5,182 bases of DNA from NCBI GenBank assembly GCA_964225135.1, contig CAXQNQ010000247.1:1-5182 (forward strand), written 5' to 3'. Each line of letters opens with the position of its first letter. The stretch's first letter is position 1. A model generated the notes under the pieces. That model did no database searches. It saw nothing but the letters and a program-made list of their open reading frames with translations, and had not been told where the DNA came from. The DNA comes from AM-2324 sp964225135 (GTDB lineage: Bacteria; Bacteroidota; Bacteroidia; Chitinophagales; Saprospiraceae). The translations under genes were made by a program, and so were the position numbers. This document shows positions 1 to 5,182 of the stretch, one piece after another.

Positions 1-946
1 TGGTTTTAGGTCTAAATGAGGGAATATCTTTTGGTCGATTACACCCAGCAAAAAGTTCGTGCGCATCAAACCAAAGGGTCTTCATCATATTCTTACAAGT
101 CTTTGAAATCAGTAACTCCGTAAAGTATCTAGTTTCTATAGTCGATGCAGTGTCGAAGTGTACTTTGGAGCCTTCTGATAGCACGTTGAGTACCACTTGA
201 ATGGCAGGATATTTTTGTTTGTAGGTTTTTGCAATGTAAGCGGATAGTTCTGCAATTTTTGAGGCGACTTTGGGATCATGAGCACTTCCTCCAGGAATTA
301 CTCCTCCCTTTTTATCCCAGGGTTGAATACCTTTTGGATTTTCTATAATCCATTTCTTGGCATACTCCATCATCTCAGCCTCTGAATCTAATATCTTATC
401 TACAAGTCCTACTGCTTTTGCCTCGTACACATTATAGTATCGAGCCTCTTCCGCTACTTTAAAAGCCTGCTCAATACCTAAGGTCCACATCAACCGAATC
501 AAACCTCCATTACCTGGTATTAAGCCTAATTTAGTTTGAGGTAATCCTATTCTAATTTCTGGCTGATCTACAGTAAGTCTGTAGTGTGTAGCAAGCGCAA
601 ATTCAAAACCCAATCCCAGCGCAGACCCATTCATAGCAGAAACTACAGGAACACCAGGCCTTTCTAGATCCCTCAACCATTTTTTAACCCGCTCCGTAAA
701 CTCGAAAATTTCATGAGGATTATTGGCTTTATACAAATATTCTAAATCACCTCCATTAAGGAAGGTCCGTTTTGCAGAGGTAACAATCACTCCAGTTATT
801 AATCCTTTTTCTGCCTCCTCTTTAAGCTGAGTCATAACAGGTATAAAGGCATTAATGATCTTGTGGTTAATCACATTATGATTCCTTTCCTCCATGTCCA
901 AGGTAAGGGTAACGATTCCATCTTTATCTTTTAGATATCTAATCAT
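1..946 (-). CDS. fadB: Beta-oxidation multifunctional alpha subunit, N-terminal part (enoyl-CoA hydratase domain), truncated by window edge
   Basis: Open from ATG at 946 (MIRYLKDKDG) to the window edge, 315 codons without a stop; family members have roughly 700 residues, so the NAD-binding and C-terminal 3-hydroxyacyl-CoA dehydrogenase domains lie outside. The visible part is a crotonase-fold domain: VIVTSAKRTFLNGGDL (about 53-68), NGSALGLGFEFALATHYRL (about 106-124) and IGLPQTKLGLIPGNGG. It is followed by the linker typical of mycobacterial-type FadB (QPWDKKGG, then DTAS at 265-268 with IETRYFTEL). The family hydrates trans-2-enoyl-CoA and oxidises 3-hydroxyacyl-CoA in the cytoplasm, in complex with the FadA thiolase encoded 6 bp upstream. 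Oddity: aligned from memory to E. coli FadB, catalytic Glu119 is kept as Glu115, but Glu139 becomes Gln137 and the middle Gly of the GGG oxyanion loop becomes Leu112. Hydratase activity is therefore uncertain. Family assignment is firm; the symbol follows the mycobacterial pair and FadJ-type naming is equally possible. Confidence 0.93.
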   Translation of the reverse strand, partial: MIRYLKDKDGIVTLTLDMEERNHNVINHKIINAFIPVMTQLKEEAEKGLITGVIVTSAKRTFLNGGDLEYLYKANNPHEIFEFTERVKKWLRDLERPGVPVVSAMNGSALGLGFEFALATHYRLTVDQPEIRIGLPQTKLGLIPGNGGLIRLMWTLGIEQAFKVAEEARYYNVYEAKAVGLVDKILDSEAEMMEYAKKWIIENPKGIQPWDKKGGVIPGGSAHDPKVASKIAELSAYIAKTYKQKYPAIQVVLNVLSEGSKVHFDTASTIETRYFTELLISKTCKNMMKTLWFDAHELFAGCNRPKDIPSFRPKT

Positions 947-952
947 AATTGC

Positions 953-2161
953 TTAAAGTCTTTCTATTATTGTCGCTATTCCAATACCAGCTCCTGCACA
1001 AAGGGTAACACATCCATATTTGAGCTGCTGCTGCTCTAGTTCATCTAGCAGTGTTCCAAGTAAAATGGTTCCCGTTGCACCCAATGGATGTCCCATGGCT
1101 ATAGCTCCTCCATTTACATTCACCTTTGCTGGATCAATACCCAAATCTTTAATTGCTTTTAGTACTACGGATGCAAAAGCCTCATTGATCTCCCAAAGAT
1201 CAATATCAGCTACCTGAAGATTTGCTTGTTTGAGCGCTTTCTGAACCGCAGGTGTTATACCAGTTAGCATGATAGTAGGTTCTGTGCTAACCAAGGCACA
1301 GGAAACAACTCTAGCTCTCGGCTGCACGCCCAGTTTCTCCACTATATCTTTCCCTCCTATTAAGGCCAATGCTGCACCATCAACTATCCCACTTGAATTA
1401 CCTGCTGTATGTGTATAATTTAAGTGTTCAACTACAGGATACTTCAACAAGGCCATAGTTTCAAAACCTTGTTGACCAATAGTTTGAAAAGAAGGTTCTA
1501 ATCTTCCAAGGCTTTCCATACTTGTAGTTGGCCTTATGGCCTCATCTTTATCTAAGATTTCTAATCCATTGCAATCCGACATAGGAATTAAAGACTTGGA
1601 AAATCTATTAGCTTCGGTAGCTTTTGTTGCTTTTTTATGTGAATTAAGTGCAAATGCATCTAATTCTTCTCTGGTGAAACCTTCAAGTGTTGCAATAAGA
1701 TCAGCCGATACACCTTGCTGAATATAAGATACTTCACTAATCAATTCAGGATCATTCAGTAATGCACCTCCGTCAGAGCCCATCGGTACTCTACTCATAC
1801 TTTCCACACCTCCTGCAACAACTAAGTCAGCCATACCTGCTATAATTTTCGATACGCCCATATTCACAGCTTCAAGGCCAGAAGCACAATATCTATTAAT
1901 TTGAATCCCTGGAACACTATCATCCCAATTAGCATATAATAGACTTGCTTTGGCAATATTATATCCTTGGTCATCAATAGGTGTAACACATCCTATTATT
2001 AAATCATCTACTTCAGCTGTATTTAAATGATTGCGCTCTTTAATAGCATTGAGCGTAGTTGACAAAAGGTCGATAGGCCGTCTTTCGTATAAAGCACCTG
2101 TCTTTTTCCCTTTACCTCTTGGAGTACGTACAGTATCGTATATAAATACATCCTTTATCAT
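953..2161 (-). CDS. fadA: Acetyl-CoA C-acyltransferase (3-ketoacyl-CoA thiolase), beta-oxidation beta subunit
   Basis: Complete 402-residue thiolase, a normal length for the family. It cleaves 3-ketoacyl-CoA with CoA to acetyl-CoA and a shortened acyl-CoA, the last step of beta-oxidation, in the cytoplasm. The active site is complete: nucleophile Cys92 in NRYCASGLEAV, HTAGNSSGIVDGAA (251-264), NEAF (326-329), His358 in GGAIAMGHPLGATGT, and the second catalytic Cys388 in CAGAGIG. The usual C-x-G-G-G-x-G glycine loop has Ala391 in place of one Gly, probably tolerated. RTPRGK near the N terminus, VESMSRVPMGSDGG and DLIATLEGF closely resemble mycobacterial FadA, the thiolase subunit of the trifunctional complex. 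It is the first gene of the operon; fadB starts 6 bp after its stop, so translation is probably coupled. The ATG at 2161 is preceded by an A-rich stretch rather than a Shine-Dalgarno, as usual in Bacteroidota. A -7 promoter element lies about 32 bp upstream. Confidence 0.96.
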   Translation of the reverse strand: MIKDVFIYDTVRTPRGKGKKTGALYERRPIDLLSTTLNAIKERNHLNTAEVDDLIIGCVTPIDDQGYNIAKASLLYANWDDSVPGIQINRYCASGLEAVNMGVSKIIAGMADLVVAGGVESMSRVPMGSDGGALLNDPELISEVSYIQQGVSADLIATLEGFTREELDAFALNSHKKATKATEANRFSKSLIPMSDCNGLEILDKDEAIRPTTSMESLGRLEPSFQTIGQQGFETMALLKYPVVEHLNYTHTAGNSSGIVDGAALALIGGKDIVEKLGVQPRARVVSCALVSTEPTIMLTGITPAVQKALKQANLQVADIDLWEINEAFASVVLKAIKDLGIDPAKVNVNGGAIAMGHPLGATGTILLGTLLDELEQQQLKYGCVTLCAGAGIGIATIIERL

Positions 2162-2192
2162 GGATATTTTTTTTCAATTTTTCAGCCCTGAA

Positions 2193-2200
2193 CAAATGTA
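2193..2200 (-). promoter_or_regulatory. Candidate Bacteroidota -7 promoter element for fadA-fadB
   Basis: Read on the minus strand, this is TACATTTG, a full match to the Bacteroidota -7 consensus TAnnTTTG. It lies 32-39 bp upstream of the fadA ATG and would give a leader of roughly 25 nt. No TTTG or TTG is seen at the -33 position, which here is an A/T run followed by a G run, so the promoter is incomplete by consensus and may need an activator or be weak. Confidence 0.42.
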
Positions 2201-2230
2201 ATATTATTCGATTAAAATTATCCCCCTCTT

Positions 2231-2260
2231 TTGACTAAGTTCTCGCTAGACAATTATAAT
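2231..2260 (+). promoter_or_regulatory. Candidate rightward promoter (TTGACT-N18-TATAAT)
   Basis: TTGACT at 2231-2236 and TATAAT at 2255-2260 are separated by 18 bp, close to the general bacterial sigma70 consensus. It would start transcription near 2267 and give a leader of about 90 nt before the ATG at 2360, containing two inverted repeats. The Bacteroidota primary sigma factor prefers TTTG/TAnnTTTG, so this match may be chance; a weaker alternative -7 element, TATATTTA (7 of 8 to consensus), lies at 2269-2276. Confidence 0.25.
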
Positions 2261-2301
2261 ACCCTCTATATATTTACATTTATCCATAAAACAATAATAC
2301 C

Positions 2302-2314
2302 AATCTAAAAGATT
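2302..2314. repeat. Short inverted repeat AATCT-AAA-AGATT
   Basis: Perfect 5-bp arms around a 3-bp centre, 45 bp upstream of the ATG at 2360 and just left of a stronger palindrome. In AT-rich DNA a repeat this short can arise by chance; its position beside the larger one is the only reason to note it. Confidence 0.3.
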
Positions 2315-2321
2315 CTCTTGT

Positions 2322-2340
2322 TCTATCAAGAATTGATAGA
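2322..2340. repeat. Perfect 19-bp inverted repeat, candidate operator or leader hairpin
   Basis: TCTATCAA-GAA-TTGATAGA has perfect 8-bp arms around a 3-bp centre. It ends 19 bp before the ATG of the coiled-coil membrane protein gene. Its size and symmetry suit a dimeric regulator's operator; as RNA it could form an 8-bp stem with a 3-nt loop near the ribosome entry site. It has no T-tract and sits before a gene, so it is not a terminator. The core TCAA-N3-TTGATA recurs upstream of the hydrolase gene at 3091-3103. Confidence 0.45.
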
Positions 2341-2359
2341 TTTAAACAAACAATTAAAA

Positions 2360-2728
2360 ATGGCAAAAAAATTGAGACTGACAAATTTTGCAAGATTCTT
2401 CATCTTTTTAGTAATTATTATTCCAGCAGCATTCTTTGGTGCTTCATATATTAATGGTGAAGACCCAAAAGAGAATTTGGATAAATTGCTTAATAGAACA
2501 TTAAAGACTAACACGGATGAAGTAGAACCTTCAACCATAGAGATGGAAGAAGAAGCATCTATTGAAACAGATGAGGAAGAAGCCTCCACCACTATTAAAA
2601 AAGTGGAGGAGAATGATTGGAGTGAACTTCAGGCTGAATTAGAATTTTACAAGTCTAAAGTCAAAAAACTTGAATCTCAAATTGAAACTTTAGAAAAAGA
2701 AAACTACATACTTAAACAAAACAGATAA
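2360..2728 (+). CDS. Small membrane-anchored coiled-coil protein, unknown function
   Basis: A 122-residue protein not recognised as a named family. A basic N terminus (MAKKLRLTNFAR) precedes one hydrophobic segment at about 12-30, predicting a cytoplasmic N terminus and a C-terminal part beyond the inner membrane. Residues about 53-76 are an acidic linker rich in Glu, Asp, Ser and Thr. Residues 87-118 form a clear heptad coiled coil: a positions Trp87, Leu94, Val101, Ile108, Asn115; d positions Leu90, Tyr97, Leu104, Leu111, Leu118. A buried Asn at an a position is typical of parallel dimers. The ATG at 2360 was chosen over a TTG at 2318 because the TTG start would add a polar 14-residue extension and place the perfect palindrome at 2322-2340 inside the gene. 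The stop overlaps the next start (TAATG), so the two products are probably made together. Confidence 0.8.
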   Translation: MAKKLRLTNFARFFIFLVIIIPAAFFGASYINGEDPKENLDKLLNRTLKTNTDEVEPSTIEMEEEASIETDEEEASTTIKKVEENDWSELQAELEFYKSKVKKLESQIETLEKENYILKQNR

Positions 2729-3051
2729 TGAATTACCTCATTCACCTCCTTATTGAAGCAGGCATTTTATTGATAGCCTCATTTATGTTTAGCAGAATTG
2801 AAGTAAAAGGTATAGGCTCAGCTATTATAGCTGCTTTAGTCATTGGTTTATTAAATATATCCTTAGGCGCTATTCTAGATTTTATTTTTGGGCCTCTAAA
2901 TTTTATCACATTTGGTTTGGTCAGCATCTTTATCAATGCACTTATGCTTAAACTAGCTGACTGGCTCCTACCTGGTTTTAAAATTAAAGGATTCTTGTAT
3001 GCTGTAGTATTGGCCATCTTATTGGCTGTGGGTAATATGCTTTTCCAATAA
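2728..3051 (+). CDS. Four-span membrane protein, YvlD / PF04020 ('phage holin family 4') family
   Basis: A 107-residue, almost wholly hydrophobic protein with spans at about 4-22, 29-52, 57-77 and 87-106. The layout resembles B. subtilis YvlD: EVKGIGSAIIAALVIGLLN after the first span, then LNFITFGLVSIFINALML, then LADWLLPGFKIKGF before the last span. The family is usually called a phage holin for its topology, but most members are chromosomal and of unknown role; B. subtilis yvlD belongs to an envelope-stress operon. Its ATG overlaps the last base of the preceding stop codon, so it is translationally coupled to the coiled-coil protein, which could be a partner in the inner membrane (inference). 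No terminator hairpin is visible after its stop. Family assignment is by remembered sequence pattern, not by a search. Confidence 0.85.
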   Translation: MNYLIHLLIEAGILLIASFMFSRIEVKGIGSAIIAALVIGLLNISLGAILDFIFGPLNFITFGLVSIFINALMLKLADWLLPGFKIKGFLYAVVLAILLAVGNMLFQ

Positions 3052-3083
3052 AAAAGGTGTAAAAAATTTAATGCGGTAAGGAC

Positions 3084-3113
3084 TTGACTCTCAATTATTG
3101 ATATTTATTTTTT
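3084..3113 (+). promoter_or_regulatory. Candidate Bacteroidota promoter for the secreted hydrolase
   Basis: A TTG at 3084-3086 serves as -33 element and TATTTTTT at 3106-3113 matches the -7 consensus TAnnTTTG at 7 of 8 positions, with the favoured 19-bp spacer. Transcription would start near 3120, giving a leader of about 42 nt before the ATG at 3162. The spacer contains the palindrome at 3091-3101. The region is T-rich, so a chance match is possible. Confidence 0.35.
3091..3101. repeat. Short inverted repeat TCAAT-T-ATTGA, candidate operator
   Basis: Perfect 5-bp arms around a single base, located between the proposed -33 and -7 elements, where a bound repressor would block RNA polymerase. 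Extended to 3103 it reads TCAATTATTGATA and shares TCAA-N3-TTGATA with the 19-bp palindrome at 2322-2340. Confidence 0.3.
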
Positions 3114-3161
3114 TTAGTATTTTGACTGAGAAATTATATCACTATCTACAAATCACTACCA

Positions 3162-5182
3162 ATGAATTTAAAACCTACATTATTATTGCCCCTATTTTTT
3201 GCCTTTTTATCCACCTTAGGCGCACAATCTAGAGGCTCAGTTAATTACACCCAAGAAATATTTAGCTACAGCGTTAGTCAAACAGAAGTTCAAATCAATA
3301 ATCAAATCCCGATTGGGATTCCTTCCTGGCTGGTCAACCTTATAGTCGGAGTTGATAATGGCATTACTGGCTATAAGGTCAATTACAACACCATAGATCA
3401 CAATAACCAACCTATTGTGGCAACTGGTCTAATCATAGTTCCAGACGTAACCTGCGATGTGGACATGTTAACGTATTGTCATGGTACCGTTTTTGATCCA
3501 TTGGAAGTTCCTTCTAATGAAAGTGGTGCTGGAGACGGCATGGAGATCATAATGGGATACTATTACTCGGCAAATGGTTATTTAACCGTAATGCCAGATT
3601 ATATTGGTCTGGGTCCGGATGCAACTATGAATCACCTATATGTGCATGAAGATACAGAGGCTGCTGCAACCCGTGACTTAATGGTTGCTGCTAAAAATCT
3701 TCAAAATACGCTAGGATACGACCTTACAGGAGATGTAATGATGACTGGTTATTCGCAGGGTGGACACGCAGCTATGTCTACTTTTAAGGATATCATTTAT
3801 AATCCTATTAATGGCTTACACCTTCAAGTGGGTGGAATGGGCTCTGGTCCTTACAATCTATCAGGAAGTCAATATAACATGATCATAAATAATCCATTTT
3901 ATGAAAATCCAGAATTCATGCTTTATGTGATGGCTACTTGTCAGACTGTAAATGGAAATATTTATAACACGCCTTCAGATATCTTGAGAGCTCCATATGA
4001 CAATTTATATACTACGCATATACTAGGTCAAACAGGAAATGTAGATTGGGTGCCATCTTATTATCCTAGCATGTTCCAGCAAGGCGTTTATTATGACTTA
4101 AAGTACAATTTCAGTAATCCTACTAGGCAGTGTTTGGCACAAAATAATGTCTATGATTGGTATCATACTAAGCCATTAGAAATGTATTACTGTACCGGTG
4201 ATAATACGGTAACTTACGCCAATTCATTTGATGCCGAAGATGCCATGGAGGACTACTATCCATGGTGGAAATTCTGGTTATTTGGACAGGTTAATGCAGC
4301 TTATGCAGGATGGTTCGAACATGGTACATGCATTATTCCTTATGCGGTATTGAATAAGCTAGAATTAGAATTCTATCAAAGCTGGTGTTGGTGGTGGTTT
4401 GATGAAGGGGAAGCTGACCAAAGAAGTGCAGCAGACGAAGGTATAGCTATTAGAACTAGGATGTATTATAACCTAGATATTGATGTCAGCCATTTAAAGC
4501 ATCAAATATCAGAAGTTGAGTTTTTAGATCTAAATGGAGAGACGGCTTTGTTGGTGAATAATCCAACGGTTACTAACCAATTGATTAGTATTCCTGTATC
4601 AGATCTTGCTGCTGGATTATATGGCATTAACATCACAGATGAAACAGGTAAAAGTATTCTAACAGCTGTATTAAAAGCAGATGTAAAGCCACTTGTCCAT
4701 GAGTCCTATGATCCAGTATCCTTTAATGTAGACTTAAATCAAATTGAACTTGACTTGAGTCTATTGGATGCAGAAGTAGACGAATTGAATATCTACCAAA
4801 ATGGTGTTCGATTAGATAGAATACAAGGTAATCAAGAGGAAATGACTATGCTCATAGATGCTTCGGAACTACCTCGGGATGCAGAACTAGAAATTCAGGT
4901 TATCACCAAGTATCATCAATACTTCTTGCCTGTCATTCTAGAGCAGCAGCATTCCAATACAGCTGCACTATATGTGTATCCTAATCCAACTTCAGGCGCC
5001 TTTAATGTAGAGGCTGATCAAGCCTTCAATCAAATCAACATTTATGATACTGCCGGAAAGTTAGTATTCACGGATCAATTTGATTCATACACCCGTAATC
5101 GTAGTTTTGATTTAATCCTAGAAACAGGGATGTATCAAATCATAGTTACTGATCAACAAGGTATTCAACACACAGAACGTTT
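3162..5182 (+). CDS. Secreted alpha/beta hydrolase (lipase/esterase-like) with T9SS type A sorting domain, truncated by window edge
   Basis: Open from ATG 3162 to the window edge, 673 codons; the sorting domain is nearly complete, so only a few residues should be missing. A signal peptide (about 1-21, LLLPLFFAFLSTLGA) leads to the periplasm. The hydrolase domain (about 30-445) shows CHG at 106-108 (likely oxyanion loop), PDYIGLG at 145-151, nucleophile elbow GYSQGG with Ser198, Asp347 in CTGDNTVTYANS and His387 in WFEHGTC. This pattern resembles secretory lipases and related alpha/beta hydrolases; the substrate is unknown. Seven Cys follow the signal peptide (98, 106, 260, 324, 344, 390, 409), some perhaps in disulfides. 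Residues 452-504 resemble a sorting domain internally. About 505-600 is a beta-rich linker region. From about 603, VYPNPTSGAFNVE, INIYDTAGKLV and ETGMYQIIV mark a type A T9SS sorting domain, predicting outer-membrane export and release or surface anchoring. A candidate promoter lies upstream, so it probably forms its own transcription unit. Confidence 0.92.
   Translation, partial: MNLKPTLLLPLFFAFLSTLGAQSRGSVNYTQEIFSYSVSQTEVQINNQIPIGIPSWLVNLIVGVDNGITGYKVNYNTIDHNNQPIVATGLIIVPDVTCDVDMLTYCHGTVFDPLEVPSNESGAGDGMEIIMGYYYSANGYLTVMPDYIGLGPDATMNHLYVHEDTEAAATRDLMVAAKNLQNTLGYDLTGDVMMTGYSQGGHAAMSTFKDIIYNPINGLHLQVGGMGSGPYNLSGSQYNMIINNPFYENPEFMLYVMATCQTVNGNIYNTPSDILRAPYDNLYTTHILGQTGNVDWVPSYYPSMFQQGVYYDLKYNFSNPTRQCLAQNNVYDWYHTKPLEMYYCTGDNTVTYANSFDAEDAMEDYYPWWKFWLFGQVNAAYAGWFEHGTCIIPYAVLNKLELEFYQSWCWWWFDEGEADQRSAADEGIAIRTRMYYNLDIDVSHLKHQISEVEFLDLNGETALLVNNPTVTNQLISIPVSDLAAGLYGINITDETGKSILTAVLKADVKPLVHESYDPVSFNVDLNQIELDLSLLDAEVDELNIYQNGVRLDRIQGNQEEMTMLIDASELPRDAELEIQVITKYHQYFLPVILEQQHSNTAALYVYPNPTSGAFNVEADQAFNQINIYDTAGKLVFTDQFDSYTRNRSFDLILETGMYQIIVTDQQGIQHTER

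Noticed and set aside
1..946. fadB as a pseudogene because of altered active-site residues
   Set aside because: The frame is open over 315 codons with conserved linker motifs and tight operon spacing; the substitutions look selected or specialised rather than decay, though the rest of the gene is not visible.
1020..1721. Short plus-strand open frames at 1020-1217 and 1536-1721
   Set aside because: They lie wholly antisense to the well-supported thiolase gene, have low-complexity products (serine-rich) and no recognisable motifs.
2318..2359. TTG start at 2318 extending the coiled-coil protein by 14 residues
   Set aside because: The extension is polar, sits before a typical basic N terminus and membrane span, and would overlap a perfect palindrome; ATG at 2360 in A-rich context is the better start.
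2326..3017. Minus-strand open frames at 2326-2592 and 2742-3017
   Set aside because: They are antisense shadows of the two small membrane protein genes, whose coiled-coil heptads and family pattern make the plus-strand reading convincing.
2360..3051. Holin plus spanin lysis cassette
   Set aside because: The topology is superficially similar (four-span 'phage holin' family protein and single-span coiled-coil protein), but no endolysin or phage genes are present, flanking genes are metabolic or secreted housekeeping types, and PF04020 proteins are mostly chromosomal.
3052..3083. Terminator after the YvlD-family gene
   Set aside because: There are A-runs but no stable GC stem followed by a T-tract; termination here cannot be supported from sequence.

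Overview
The window looks like chromosomal DNA of a Bacteroidota (Bacteroidetes) bacterium. It is AT-rich, its genes lack Shine-Dalgarno sequences and start in A-rich context, Bacteroidota-type -7/-33 promoter elements (TAnnTTTG with TTG/TTTG) can be found, and the rightmost gene ends in a type IX secretion (T9SS) type A sorting domain. T9SS is essentially confined to the Bacteroidota/FCB lineage. The species cannot be told from the sequence.

Left part (1-2161, minus strand): a two-gene fatty acid beta-oxidation operon of the type known from mycobacterial fadA-fadB. The thiolase FadA comes first (953-2161). After 6 bases follows the multifunctional alpha subunit FadB (946 down to the window edge), of which only the N-terminal enoyl-CoA hydratase/crotonase domain and part of the linker are present. 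The thiolase active site looks intact. The hydratase domain keeps one catalytic Glu but has Gln in place of the second and Leu in place of an oxyanion-hole Gly, which is the main oddity on this side.

Middle (2162-3051): a 198-bp divergent intergenic region carries a good Bacteroidota -7 element for fadA, a sigma70-like candidate promoter for the rightward genes, and two inverted repeats. It leads into a tightly coupled pair of small membrane protein genes sharing the stop/start TAATG. The first encodes one membrane span, an acidic linker and a five-heptad C-terminal coiled coil. The second encodes a four-span protein of the YvlD / PF04020 family.

Right part (3052-5182): a 110-bp intergenic region with a plausible promoter, then a long gene open to the window edge. 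It encodes a secreted alpha/beta hydrolase (lipase/esterase-like, proposed triad Ser198-Asp347-His387), followed by beta-rich modules and a C-terminal T9SS sorting domain. One internal module resembles the sorting domain itself. A secreted lipase/esterase beside beta-oxidation genes could suggest release and breakdown of acyl chains, but the genes are divergent and this link is only an inference.

No RNA genes, CRISPR arrays, insertion sequences or attachment sites were seen, and no gene-free stretch exceeds 300 bases. No clearly novel system is evident. The most interesting items are the altered hydratase active site, the coiled-coil/YvlD pair, the internal sorting-domain-like module, and a palindromic motif shared by two upstream regions.
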